Below the pieces are notes generated by a model that worked only from the letters and a program-made list of their open reading frames with translations, searched no databases and was not told where the DNA came from. From assembly GCA_963803845.1 (NCBI GenBank), contig CAWDNZ010000005.1:1798001-1862000 (forward strand): a DNA stretch of 64,000 nucleotides, read 5' to 3'. Within the stretch, counting starts at the first letter, position 1. Every line of letters starts with the position of its first letter. The translations under genes and the position numbers were made by a program. Positions 1-8,252 of this stretch are shown here, piece after piece. Source of the stretch: JABDIY01 sp963803845 (GTDB taxonomy: Bacteria; Actinomycetota; Acidimicrobiia; Acidimicrobiales; SZUA-35).

Positions 1-330
1 TCGGACCTGGTGATCTGCTGCATCGGCACCAACGACATCGTCTGGACGCCGGCCATCGCGAGCGTTCGGGCCGGGTTGCGGGAACTCTCCGCCGCCCTCC
101 CGGCAACCACGGTCTTCGGTCCCGTCGCTGGCGCCTCGGGCCGGGCTCGGCTTTCCAACCGGGCCCTGCGAAGCGCCGCTCAAGAAAACGGTCAGCTCGT
201 TGCCGACATTTGGAATACAGAGGGGCCAAGAATACGCGAGCGTATGGCGCTTGATCGGTTCCACCCGAACGATCTGGGTTATGAGCTGATGGCCAATGCT
301 GTTCTCGATGTACTGGACGAGCGCGCCTGA
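1..330 (+). CDS. SGNH/GDSL-type hydrolase, C-terminal part (5' end outside the window)
   Basis: The reading frame is open from base 1, so the gene starts upstream of the window. The visible 109 residues contain Ile-Gly-Thr-Asn-Asp near the start, which matches block III (GxND) of SGNH esterases. Near the end Asp-Arg-Phe-His-Pro-Asn-Asp-Leu-Gly-Tyr matches block V, with the catalytic Asp and His. The blocks with the nucleophilic Ser and the oxyanion Gly would lie upstream. Family knowledge predicts an esterase or lipase acting on an ester or acyl substrate; the substrate cannot be told. It converges with the DUF3097 gene only 7 bp away. Confidence 0.75.
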   Translation, partial: SDLVICCIGTNDIVWTPAIASVRAGLRELSAALPATTVFGPVAGASGRARLSNRALRSAAQENGQLVADIWNTEGPRIRERMALDRFHPNDLGYELMANAVLDVLDERA

Positions 331-337
331 GGGACGC

Positions 338-1150
338 TCAGGCGGTGGTCCAATCGATCAGCTGTTCAACCGATCCCACGAACGCCGGCTCGAGGTCCGT
401 GTAGCCCGAAACCTGGCTGAGCATTTGTTTCCACACCACACCTGGTTCGTCGGCGATCCCGAGCGCGGCGCACACGCCCGTTTTCCAGTCGGTCCCGATC
501 TCGATCATCGGCCAGGCATCGATTTCGAGCACGGCCGGTTTGATGCATTGCCAGACGTCGACGAAGGGATGGCCGGTGATCAGAACGTCGGGATGGGTGA
601 TCTCCTCGGCGATGCGAGTCTCCTTGGTTCCCCCGATGAGATGATCCAGAAGAACGCCGAGACGCCGTCCGGGTCGGGGTCCAAAGGTGCGAACGATCGT
701 TGCCAGATCATCAGCACCATGGAGCGGTTCGACCACCAGACCTTCGAGCCGGAGATCATCGCCCCAGACTTTTTCGATGAGCTCCGCATCATGGATTCCC
801 TCTACGTAGATGCGGCTGGCCCGGGCCATGCGCGCCGGAGCGTGCGGTATGGCCACCGATCCCGAAGCCGTCTTCGTCTGAGCAAATTCTTGCTCTGCGG
901 CGGGCGCCCGGACGAGGGTGACGGTGGTGCCCTCGTGAGAAAAGGCCCCCTTGTCGTTTCGCTCCTTGAACTCTCGCCCATCCTCACCCCGCAGGGTGAC
1001 CCAGTTGGGATCGAACCCGGTGATCGCACCCACCTTGAACGAGCTGCGGTGACGCACCACCATGCCCAGCTCCACCGGTAGCTGCTTGTACTCGGGCCGG
1101 CGGCGGGCCGGCGGGCCGTTGAGATCCAGCGGTTCTGACAAAACTCCCAT
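338..1150 (-). CDS. DUF3097 family protein
   Basis: A protein of about 270 residues that matches what I know of DUF3097, a family almost confined to Actinobacteria. Recognisable stretches are Val-Glu-Gly-Ile-His-Asp-Ala-Glu-Leu followed by Lys-Val-Trp-Gly-Asp-Asp, and the segment around Gly-Val-Leu-Leu-Asp-His-Leu. The Glu-Gly-x-His-Asp and Asp-His signatures resemble TOPRIM-like metal sites, but that is inference. The biochemical role is unknown. The start used is the ATG at 1150; a GTG three codons upstream is equally possible and neither has a clear ribosome binding site. The region upstream is the 153-bp repeat array. Confidence 0.8.
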   Translation of the reverse strand: MGVLSEPLDLNGPPARRRPEYKQLPVELGMVVRHRSSFKVGAITGFDPNWVTLRGEDGREFKERNDKGAFSHEGTTVTLVRAPAAEQEFAQTKTASGSVAIPHAPARMARASRIYVEGIHDAELIEKVWGDDLRLEGLVVEPLHGADDLATIVRTFGPRPGRRLGVLLDHLIGGTKETRIAEEITHPDVLITGHPFVDVWQCIKPAVLEIDAWPMIEIGTDWKTGVCAALGIADEPGVVWKQMLSQVSGYTDLEPAFVGSVEQLIDWTTA

Positions 1151-1215
1151 ACGGCGCACGACAGTAGCGCTCCCCTACCTCCAACCGAGGTACGCCAAAC
1201 CGCAACGCCCGAACT

Positions 1216-1975
1216 GGCCGCTACGCAGTCAAGCCAAACCGAACCATGCACCTGTTGCCACGCCGAAGGCGAGGGCTGCGTGCCCGGCGGAACGCCCCCC
1301 AGAGGGACAACACAGGCGAAGCGACCAGCCCTACGCAGTCCGAACTGCACCAATCGAGGCACCTGTTCGAGCGCCGAGCAGGCGAGCCTCCGTGACGGCG
1401 AACGGCCCCCGGAGGGACAGCAATCAAGCGAACTGGCCGCCCGAGAGTTCGGCATTGGTCGAACTGGCCGCCCGAGCGTTTGGTTTTCGAACGTTCAAGC
1501 GGCCACTTCACGCCAAAGCGACGTTTCGGGCGGCCACAAGCCCTACGCAGTCCCGGCCAAACCAAACAATCCAGTTAGTGCCACGCCGAAGGCAAAGCAT
1601 CCGTGGCGCTTGAACGGCCCCCGGAGGGAGTCAGAGCACGCCCCCAGAGGGACAGCAATCATGGCGCCACCAGATCGCGCCGCAGGCGACAAGCCCTACG
1701 CAGTCCCGGCCAAACCAAACAATCCAGTTAGTGCCACGCCGAAGGCAAAGCATCCGTGGCGCTTGAACGGCCCCCGGAGGGAGTCAGAGCACGCCCCCGG
1801 AGGGACAGCAATCAGGCCGCCGCCGGATCGCGCCACACGCGAAGCGATGCCCGTTGAGCAGTCAAAGCCAAACCGAACGATGCACCTGGTGCCACGCCGA
1901 AGGCAAAGCATCCGTGGCGTTTGAACGGCCCCCGGAGGGAGTCAGAGCACGCCCCCGGAGGGACAACACAACAGT
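1216..1975. repeat. Degenerate tandem array, 153-bp unit, about five copies
   Basis: The two best units, 1536-1688 and 1689-1841, are in exact 153-bp register and almost identical. A third good copy runs from about 1842 to 1970 with a 5-bp longer spacing. Two more diverged units lie at about 1219-1328 and 1329-1450. Each good unit holds a short hairpin GCCGAAGGC, an inverted repeat GCCACG/CGTGGC, and two copies of the motif ACG(G/C)CCCCC(A/G)GAGGGA. That motif occurs eight times in the array: near 1290, 1400, 1614, 1640, 1767, 1793, 1925 and 1951. A second short word, GAACTGGCCGC, recurs at about 1211, 1430 and 1461. Plus-strand frames are open through part of it, but the translations are low-complexity, so I do not call a gene. 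Confidence 0.85.
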
Positions 1976-2754
1976 TAGAGACTTATCAACGTCATCACCA
2001 AAACCATGAGGGTGATGAAGGCCACGAACAACCACTCCATTCGCATGCGACTCAACAGCTCGGCTTCGAGCTGGGTTCGCAGTCGATCGGTCTCGTTTTT
2101 TGCTGCCGCCACGTTGTTCTCGGCCGCGGACAGTTTTAGCTGTTTCCCTGCGGCGGCACGGCGGGTTGCGGTGAGCTGATCGCTGAGTTCGCCATAACGA
2201 CGTTGAAGGTCCTCGAACGCCGCCTCGGTTTTCCGCAGCTGGGCCAAGAGCTTCACCGAGTCTGGCGCTGTCGACTCGACCACCGTGACCTCGCCGTCAC
2301 CCCGGGCGGGGTCATGCAGTTCAGTCCGCAGAACTCGTAGATCGGTGGCAACCTCGGGGGCCACGGGAGCAACCATCCGTTCCATCGCCAACAGTAAATG
2401 GTCGGCATAACCCGTTTCGGAGGGAAGGTTGAAGTGGGCCCACAGATTGCGTGCCTCCACCAGCTGTCCCACGATGGGCCGCAGGTCGCTCTTGAAAAAG
2501 TCGGAGAAGACCGGACCCCAAAATCTACGGATCACCAGCAGTTGGAAGAGAGGATCGGTTCGGCCATTGGCCTCGGTCCGGCCCAGCTTGTCCGCCGCGA
2601 TGAGGTTCCACGGGGTGGATTCGTCTTCACCGAAGTGCTCGACCATCCGCTCCTCGACAAAAGGCGCCATCGCCGAACCGAAGGTTTCGAACGCTCGTGC
2701 AAGCAGCGCGTGGCGGCCGACGGCGATATCGGGTGTACGGGGTGCAACTGGCAT
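1975..2754 (-). CDS. Swt1-like HEPN domain protein with coiled coil and C-terminal membrane anchor
   Basis: This 259-residue product has a helical domain at about 15-130 that resembles the Swt1-type HEPN family. At residues 102-107 it carries Arg-Asn-Leu-Trp-Ala-His, the Rx4H motif that forms the active site of HEPN ribonucleases. Residues 155-235 are rich in heptad-like Leu/Ala/Glu/Arg and look like a coiled coil. The last 22 residues are a single hydrophobic helix, so the protein is probably tail-anchored. HEPN proteins often act in RNA cleavage, stress or phage defence; no partner antitoxin is adjacent. The ATG at 2754 was chosen over the longer frame because GGAGGAGG precedes it by about 12 bases. 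It converges on the repeat array. Confidence 0.6.
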   Translation of the reverse strand: MPVAPRTPDIAVGRHALLARAFETFGSAMAPFVEERMVEHFGEDESTPWNLIAADKLGRTEANGRTDPLFQLLVIRRFWGPVFSDFFKSDLRPIVGQLVEARNLWAHFNLPSETGYADHLLLAMERMVAPVAPEVATDLRVLRTELHDPARGDGEVTVVESTAPDSVKLLAQLRKTEAAFEDLQRRYGELSDQLTATRRAAAGKQLKLSAAENNVAAAKNETDRLRTQLEAELLSRMRMEWLFVAFITLMVLVMTLISL

Positions 2755-2925
2755 CGACGAGCTGAAGTCCTCCTCCCTATCTCTTCGGACCTCTGGCCCG
2801 ATTTCTGAACCCAACCGCTGGTCCAGTCCGCGATTTCTCGCCACCGGAGGCGGAGCGATCGATGGCAAGCGTTGCGATGCCCCCGTAGTTCTCAAGTATC
2901 GTCCGGAAATGCCGTTTAGCACATC

Positions 2926-4563
2926 GTGCAGGGAAACCGACTACTTCTTTCCCCCGGCCTTGTTTTTGTCGGCGGACTAGCAACCGTCACAGCTTGGCTT
3001 GTCGCGCTTTTGTTCTTCAAAATCGCCGACGAAACAACCTTGATCCTGGCGGGATCGTCGGGAGCTATTGGTGCACTGGGTGGCATGATTGGCGCACTCT
3101 GGCTCAACTACACCACTCGCCATACCCAGGAATACATCGCCCTCCAGGAACACCAGGCCAACCACGATCCTCTGACCGGGCTGTTCAACCGAAACGCCCT
3201 CTTCACAGAACTCGAGAAGTCGATCGCCCGAGCCCAGGCCACCGACACCGTGCTCGGCGTCCTCTTCTTGGACCTCGATCGATTCAAGGTGATCAATGAC
3301 TCGATGGGTCACGAAGCTGGCGACGAGCTCCTCCGAATCGTGGCCGAAAGGCTCGAAGGAACGGTTCGAGGTGGCGATCTCGTGGCCCGCTTCGGCGGCG
3401 ACGAGTTCGTAGTCGTGTGCCGCGACCTGCTCTCGGAGCAGTCCGTCCTCGCCGTGGCGAACCAGATCCTCAAGTCGTTCACCCAACCCGTATCGCTCTA
3501 TGGCGGAGCGCAGGTGGTCTCCACGAGTATCGGCATCGCCATCGCCCGGCCCGACGACACCCGGCGCAGCGACGATCTAGTCCGGGACGCTGATGCGGCA
3601 ATGTACAAAGCCAAGCGATCGAAGTCGGGTTTTGCCGTCTTCGATGAGGTGCAGCGGCTCCAGGTAATCGACCGTCTCGATATCGAGCGAGATCTCGTTC
3701 AGGCTCTCGAGCAAGAACAGCTGGTTGTCTACTATCAGCCCCTGATCGACGTGAAAGGCAAACGCCTCTACGGATTCGAGGCCCTTGTCCGCTGGAACCA
3801 CCCGGTGCGCGGGATCATCGGTCCCGGCGACTTCCTCGGGGTTGCCGAAGAAACCGGCATGATGGCCCGGATCGGCGAGTTGGTGCTTCGGGAAGCGTGC
3901 GCCCAGGCCGCGGTCTGGAATCACCTGACACCGGATGCCCAGGGTGTCAAGATGGGCGTGAACATCGCCGAGCAGCAATTGCTCGATGGGAACTTCCCGT
4001 ACCTGGTAGCCGACGTCCTCGAGTGGTCAGGTCTGCCTCCCAGCCAGCTCGTGCTGGAGATCACCGAAAACGTCATCGTTGACCATCTGGCCGGCCTTTC
4101 CAGTTTGCGTGACATTCGGGACATGGGTGTGAACTTGGCAATCGACGACTTCGGCACGGGACAAAGCTCGCTGAGCTACATCAAGCAGTTCGATATGGTC
4201 TCGACTCTCAAAGTTGACAAGACCTTTGTCGACGACATGAGCAGCGGTGTGAACAGGGCGATCATCGAAGCGGTGGTGGCGATGGCCCGGGCTTTGGATA
4301 TGGAGGTCGTCGCTGAAGGTGTCGAAAGCGAACATCAGGTGAAGGAACTCTTGGAGTTCGGCGTTCACATCATGCAGGGCTACCTATTCAACAAGCCCGT
4401 TGCCGGCGAGGTGATCGACCCCAGCTCGTGGTTCCAGGCCCGTGACAACAATGGCATGAAGCCCGAGGATCGTGTTGTTCCCGGCTTGTCGTCCACTGAG
4501 GTGAGTCGGGCATTGGCTCGCAACCGCGATCACTCGCTGCCGCGCCCCAAGCGAATGGGCTGA
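2926..4563 (+). CDS. GGDEF-EAL cyclic-di-GMP turnover protein
   Basis: A 545-residue protein with two N-terminal membrane helices (about 10-32 and 38-60). A diguanylate cyclase domain follows with intact GGDEF at 157-161, then a phosphodiesterase domain with EAL at 285-287, DDFGTG at 407-412, and EGVES at 464-468. Both active sites look complete, so it could make and break cyclic-di-GMP; which activity dominates cannot be told. There is no PAS or receiver domain, so the input may come through the membrane part. The GTG start lacks an obvious Shine-Dalgarno site and its position is uncertain. It is divergent from the HEPN gene. Confidence 0.9.
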   Translation: MQGNRLLLSPGLVFVGGLATVTAWLVALLFFKIADETTLILAGSSGAIGALGGMIGALWLNYTTRHTQEYIALQEHQANHDPLTGLFNRNALFTELEKSIARAQATDTVLGVLFLDLDRFKVINDSMGHEAGDELLRIVAERLEGTVRGGDLVARFGGDEFVVVCRDLLSEQSVLAVANQILKSFTQPVSLYGGAQVVSTSIGIAIARPDDTRRSDDLVRDADAAMYKAKRSKSGFAVFDEVQRLQVIDRLDIERDLVQALEQEQLVVYYQPLIDVKGKRLYGFEALVRWNHPVRGIIGPGDFLGVAEETGMMARIGELVLREACAQAAVWNHLTPDAQGVKMGVNIAEQQLLDGNFPYLVADVLEWSGLPPSQLVLEITENVIVDHLAGLSSLRDIRDMGVNLAIDDFGTGQSSLSYIKQFDMVSTLKVDKTFVDDMSSGVNRAIIEAVVAMARALDMEVVAEGVESEHQVKELLEFGVHIMQGYLFNKPVAGEVIDPSSWFQARDNNGMKPEDRVVPGLSSTEVSRALARNRDHSLPRPKRMG

Positions 4564-4605
4564 CCCGACGCCGCATCGTGCGAGACGGTCCCTTACGCTC
4601 TAGGC

Positions 4606-5814
4606 GTGGGCCATCGGTTGAAATCACTCCCTCTTGGGCGCTTCATGGGGATCCCTGTGTCGGCGGGTTGGTCGGTTGTCGTCGCAGCCACTGTCGGAGC
4701 GTTCCTCCTGGCCCGAAACGTCCTTCCCACAACGGCGGAAGATCTTTCACTCAAGATGCGAGTGGGCCTCGCGGCGGGAGCGGTCGCTCTGTTCCTCGGA
4801 TCGATCCTGGCACATGAGTTCGGTCACGCTCTCACCGCTCGCCGTCACGGGATCAGTACGACCTCGGTGAAGCTCTGGATCTTCGGCGGCGTGGCGGCTC
4901 TGACCAGTTCCGCCCGCAGCCCGCGCGCCGAATTCCAGATCGCTCTCGCCGGGCCCGCCACCAATGCCATCCTTGCGGCCATCTTTGGCGGATCTGCTGC
5001 AGCGAGCAGCCGGATCGGGTTTCCACCGGCAACATTCCTCCTCACAGGCCTTGCCGTACTGAATGCCATGCTGGCCATCACCAATCTTTTACCTGCCGCC
5101 CCCCTGGACGGTGGACGCATCTTGACCGCGGCGATCTGGCGTCGCACCGGTCGGCCCGAGTGGGCTCGACTTGTGAGCGCCCGCTGCGGGATTGTCCTCA
5201 GCGGCGCCGTACTTGGGTTCGGGCTCGTCGAAGTTTTTCGACTCGACCGGCTCAGCGGCACCTACACAATTGCGATCGGTCTCTTTCTTGGATTCGCAGC
5301 CCGAGCGGATCTGAGTACCGCGGTGATCCGCGGCCGTCTCACAAATGTCCAGGTGGGCGATGTTCTCACGCCGTATCCCGACGCAATTCACGACTCTTTG
5401 ACGCTGAACCAGTTGCTGCGCATGCGTCCTTCCACAACCGCAAACGTCTCGCTCCCTGTTCAGCGCTGGAGTCATGAGACGATCGGGTATCTCTCCACCG
5501 CAGTAGCCCAGACCATGTCCGATGCTGATCGAACATGGACCACGGTTGGCCAGCTGATGACACCGCCCGAACTGGTTCCTACCGCCTGGACCAGCGAGCC
5601 GCTTCTGCACGCGCTCGAACGCCACGGAACCGCCCCAAGCCAACTGTTGGGAATCGATCCGAAGTCCGGTCTCGTGGTAGGAACAGCCACTCCAGACCAG
5701 TTCAGGCACTTCCTAGTCCCGCCCGGCTTCTGGGGCGGGGAACCTCGCCGGATCGCTCCCGAGCGTCTACGGACAGGAACATTTCCGGTGCCAGCACGGT
5801 TACAGCGGTCATGA
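4606..5814 (+). CDS. Site-2-type M50 membrane metallopeptidase
   Basis: A 402-residue multi-pass protein. His70-Glu-Phe-Gly-His74 is the zinc-binding HExxH motif inside a membrane helix, and Leu-Asp-Gly-Gly-Arg at 167-171 supplies the third ligand Asp. This arrangement is that of the SpoIVFB/Rip3 branch of M50 intramembrane proteases. After the membrane part (to about 245) there is a cytoplasmic tail in which Val-Gly-Asp-Val-Leu-Thr-Pro resembles the start of a CBS repeat. Such proteases cut anti-sigma factors or other membrane proteins; the substrate is unknown. It starts with GTG, and its stop overlaps the ATG of the glutaredoxin gene by 4 bp, so the two are probably translated together. 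Confidence 0.88.
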   Translation: MGHRLKSLPLGRFMGIPVSAGWSVVVAATVGAFLLARNVLPTTAEDLSLKMRVGLAAGAVALFLGSILAHEFGHALTARRHGISTTSVKLWIFGGVAALTSSARSPRAEFQIALAGPATNAILAAIFGGSAAASSRIGFPPATFLLTGLAVLNAMLAITNLLPAAPLDGGRILTAAIWRRTGRPEWARLVSARCGIVLSGAVLGFGLVEVFRLDRLSGTYTIAIGLFLGFAARADLSTAVIRGRLTNVQVGDVLTPYPDAIHDSLTLNQLLRMRPSTTANVSLPVQRWSHETIGYLSTAVAQTMSDADRTWTTVGQLMTPPELVPTAWTSEPLLHALERHGTAPSQLLGIDPKSGLVVGTATPDQFRHFLVPPGFWGGEPRRIAPERLRTGTFPVPARLQRS

Positions 5815-6128
5815 CCAACCCCACCGACCAGCAGATCGAGTTCTACTGGCGACCAGGGTGTCCGTTCTGCATGACGTTGGAACGGTCACTCAACAAGTTG
5901 AACGTGCCGTATGAGAAGCGCAACATCTGGGAGAACCCCGCCGACGCCGCATTCGTACGGTCGGTCGCCAACGGAAACGAGGTTGTTCCAACCGTTCGCA
6001 TCGGTTCTACGTCTTTGGTGAACCCGTCGGTGAAACAGGTGGTAGCGGCCACCAACGCAGAACTCCCCGGTCTCTTGGATCCCCCCAGTGAGAAATCCGG
6101 CGGTTTTCGGAGAAGGTTGCGCCGTTAG
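5811..6128 (+). CDS. Glutaredoxin / mycoredoxin-like protein
   Basis: A 105-residue thioredoxin-fold protein. Trp-Arg-Pro-Gly-Cys-Pro-Phe-Cys near the N-terminus gives the CxxC active site. Val-Val-Pro-Thr-Val-Arg-Ile provides the cis-proline loop, which matches actinobacterial mycoredoxins. These reduce mycothiol mixed disulfides in the cytoplasm. The C-terminus ends in a basic stretch. The ATG at 5811 overlaps the stop of the M50 peptidase gene as ATGA; the longer upstream frame only reads through that gene and is not used. Confidence 0.85.
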   Translation: MTNPTDQQIEFYWRPGCPFCMTLERSLNKLNVPYEKRNIWENPADAAFVRSVANGNEVVPTVRIGSTSLVNPSVKQVVAATNAELPGLLDPPSEKSGGFRRRLRR

Positions 6129-6224
6129 TGAATTCATGATTCACTCGTTGGCGTATCATCACGCCCGCTTGTAGAAAGTTGGACTGCTGATGCGTCCGCC
6201 GCCGCAACAGAATCAGGGGACCCC

Positions 6225-6452
6225 GTGTCCGACGAATCAAGCCGCAAGGCTCTCCATGCCTATGTCACCGATGGCGCCCATGATCAATGGCATGGGTTCG
6301 CCGCAGAACAAGGGGTGAGCGTAAGCGCGATCCTCGAAGCCCTCGCCCCAACACTCACCGTTGATGATGAACCCGCCGACTACCTGAACGTCCTCGACGT
6401 CGTCACCGAAGCTCGACGCATCGACGCACGACGCCGCCGACGCCGCCGCTGA
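6225..6452 (+). CDS. Small ribbon-helix-helix-like protein with poly-arginine tail
   Basis: A 75-residue product starting with GTG. Residues 10-40 (Ala-Tyr-Val-Thr-Asp-Gly-Ala then Gly-Val-Ser-Val-Ser-Ala-Ile-Leu-Glu-Ala-Leu) have the strand-helix-helix spacing of small DNA-binding RHH proteins. The protein ends in nine residues that are almost all arginine, typical of nucleic-acid contact. No named family is certain. It sits alone between the glutaredoxin gene and the CarH-like gene. Function is inferred only from the fold pattern and charge. Confidence 0.55.
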   Translation: MSDESSRKALHAYVTDGAHDQWHGFAAEQGVSVSAILEALAPTLTVDDEPADYLNVLDVVTEARRIDARRRRRRR

Positions 6453-6502
6453 AAATCGCCGTCTGTCGCCCGTGTTCGCCTCGCGCCCCACGGCGCGGTA
6501 GC

Positions 6503-7390
6503 GTGAAGACAATGGAAAGTCCTGACAATTCGGATACCGCTCTTCCCGGGGAGAAGCTGTATTCGTTGGCCGAAGTCGCAGCCCAGCAGGGTGTTCACTA
6601 CATGACGGTGTATCGCCATGTCAGGACCGGCAAGTTGGCGGCCACGAAGCTGAATGGTGAGTGGCAGGTCCGCGAGTCCGATCTTGCTTCGGCATCGGCT
6701 CCAAGCCAGGGCAAGCCCGGAAGTGCCGACATCAGTTCCCGGTGCCCGGCATTCAGAAATCGACTCCTGGCCTCCGACGAGCCGGGGGCATGGTCGATTT
6801 TGGAAAATTGTCTTGCCGCAGGTGCCGCCCCTGCCGACCTTCATCACGAACTCATCCTCCCGGTCCTTGAAGAGATTGGTAGTGACTGGGCAATCGGTGC
6901 ACTTGGAATTTCAAACGAGCACACGATGACAGCTGTGATGCAGCGACTCGTGGCTCGGCTGGGCCCATTGATGCGTACCAAGGGCCGGAGCCGTGGAAGT
7001 ATCCTGGTCGGGGCCGTCGCCGGCGACTACCACAGTTTGGCGGTGGCGATTGTGGCCGACCTGCTTCGCAACGGTGGCTATGACGTGCTCGATCTGGGGG
7101 CAAATACGCCGCCCGGATCATTTGCCGAGACCGTGGCAACCATGGATCGCTGCAAAGCGGTTGGCTTGTCCGCCTCCACCCCCCTCGACACGTCGATTCG
7201 CGAGGCAATCGAGGCGATCCGCCTCGCCGATAGTACATTGAAGATCGTGGTTGGCGGTCGGGGTATTGAGGGCGTGGAACATGCGGAGCGCTTGGGAGCC
7301 GACGGCACCGAGAGCGATTCTCGCCTCATCGCCGCCGCATTCGATGTGATCATCGAGTCCCAGGGGCCGGCCGCCCTCGCTCAACAATGA
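6503..7390 (+). CDS. CarH-like B12-binding regulator with excisionase-type DNA-binding domain
   Basis: Residues 20-62 (Tyr-Ser-Leu-Ala-Glu-Val-Ala ... Tyr-Arg-His-Val-Arg-Thr-Gly-Lys-Leu) form an excisionase-type winged helix-turn-helix. Residues 85-160 form a helical B12 cap and 165-290 a Rossmann-type B12 domain. Trp129 followed by nine residues and Glu139-His140 reproduces the Wx9EH motif of the CarH/LitR photoreceptors, which holds the upper face of adenosylcobalamin. Asp175-Tyr-His177 supplies the lower axial His. The usual Gly three residues later is Ala180. Known relatives release DNA on light-driven cobalamin photolysis. The following FAH gene overlaps by 4 bp. The start may be this GTG or the ATG three codons later. 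Confidence 0.75.
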   Translation: MKTMESPDNSDTALPGEKLYSLAEVAAQQGVHYMTVYRHVRTGKLAATKLNGEWQVRESDLASASAPSQGKPGSADISSRCPAFRNRLLASDEPGAWSILENCLAAGAAPADLHHELILPVLEEIGSDWAIGALGISNEHTMTAVMQRLVARLGPLMRTKGRSRGSILVGAVAGDYHSLAVAIVADLLRNGGYDVLDLGANTPPGSFAETVATMDRCKAVGLSASTPLDTSIREAIEAIRLADSTLKIVVGGRGIEGVEHAERLGADGTESDSRLIAAAFDVIIESQGPAALAQQ

Positions 7391-8166
7391 CAGATCAACC
7401 AGCGTCGCAACCTCGGTTCAGCCCCACAATCTACGCATCGGATCTCATCCGAGCCGCTGACTACCGGACTCCGCTGAACCCGCTGTCCACTGACCACCCT
7501 GCCGTTACCGTCGACGAGGCTTACGTGGTTCAGGTTGGCTCCCTGGCCCAACACATCCACCGGAACGACCCGATGAGCGGTGCCAAGGTGACCGTCCACC
7601 AACGTCGCCCCGTCTTCGGCCTGTACCCCAGGACCGCGGTGATGGGTACGTTCGAGGTCGCCGATCTGTCTCGACTGATCGACCCGCGCGCCCAGGCCGT
7701 GATGGTTTTCCGGCTTTTCAAGGAGTTGGCTGGGACCGCCACCACCGAGGAGGACGTTCTCGATGCTACAGAGACCGTTGTGGCCGGCATTGAAGTGATC
7801 GACTACCGGATGGCCCCAAACGATGCCCTCAACCACGTCGACGTTGTTGCTGACAACGGCCACATCGCCAAGATTCTGATCGGTGAGCATGGCGCTGACG
7901 TCAGCCACGGCCTTGAGCCGTTGAAGAATCTCTCCGTTCAACTCACTGTAAACGGCGAATTGGCCGCCCCGCCCCACGATGCCATTACCGCCCCGGCCGC
8001 TGCGGTGGCCGCTCTTGCCAACCACCTGGGCGCCCAAGGCGGGAAACTGGAAGATGACTGGTTCGTCGTGGTGGGGCCACTGAGCGCCCCGGTCAGCTTG
8101 GGCGTCGGGTCCCGAATCGAATTGCGGATCAACGAGATGGCCCCGGTAATCCTCCGAGCTCGCTAA
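7387..8166 (+). CDS. Fumarylacetoacetase-superfamily protein (2-oxo-4-pentenoate hydratase-like)
   Basis: A 259-residue protein whose layout resembles the MhpD/2-keto-4-pentenoate hydratase branch of the FAH superfamily. The C-terminal segment with Val-Gly-Pro-Leu-Ser-Ala-Pro-Val and Val-Gly-Ser-Arg-Ile-Glu is the typical closing strand region. Members hydrate or decarboxylate oxo-enoic acids from aromatic degradation using a divalent metal. Metal ligands such as the family's Glu-x-Glu are not obvious here, so activity may differ. Translational coupling (ATGA) to the B12 regulator is odd for a catabolic enzyme. Assignment rests on remembered sequence pattern only. Confidence 0.6.
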   Translation: MTDQPASQPRFSPTIYASDLIRAADYRTPLNPLSTDHPAVTVDEAYVVQVGSLAQHIHRNDPMSGAKVTVHQRRPVFGLYPRTAVMGTFEVADLSRLIDPRAQAVMVFRLFKELAGTATTEEDVLDATETVVAGIEVIDYRMAPNDALNHVDVVADNGHIAKILIGEHGADVSHGLEPLKNLSVQLTVNGELAAPPHDAITAPAAAVAALANHLGAQGGKLEDDWFVVVGPLSAPVSLGVGSRIELRINEMAPVILRAR

Positions 8167-8252
8167 CGGCCTTAACGGCACCGATTTCACGGTGCTATGC
8201 ATCACTCTGTCACATCAACGTGGGAAGATTGCCCGGTGGGAAGAACAACAGC

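Noticed and set aside
1280..1924. Long plus-strand open frame over the repeat array
   Set aside because: Its translation is low-complexity and repeats with the DNA unit; no ribosome binding site or family resemblance.
5535..5810. N-terminal extension of the glutaredoxin frame
   Set aside because: It only reads through the M50 peptidase gene in another frame; the ATG at 5811 fits the family length.
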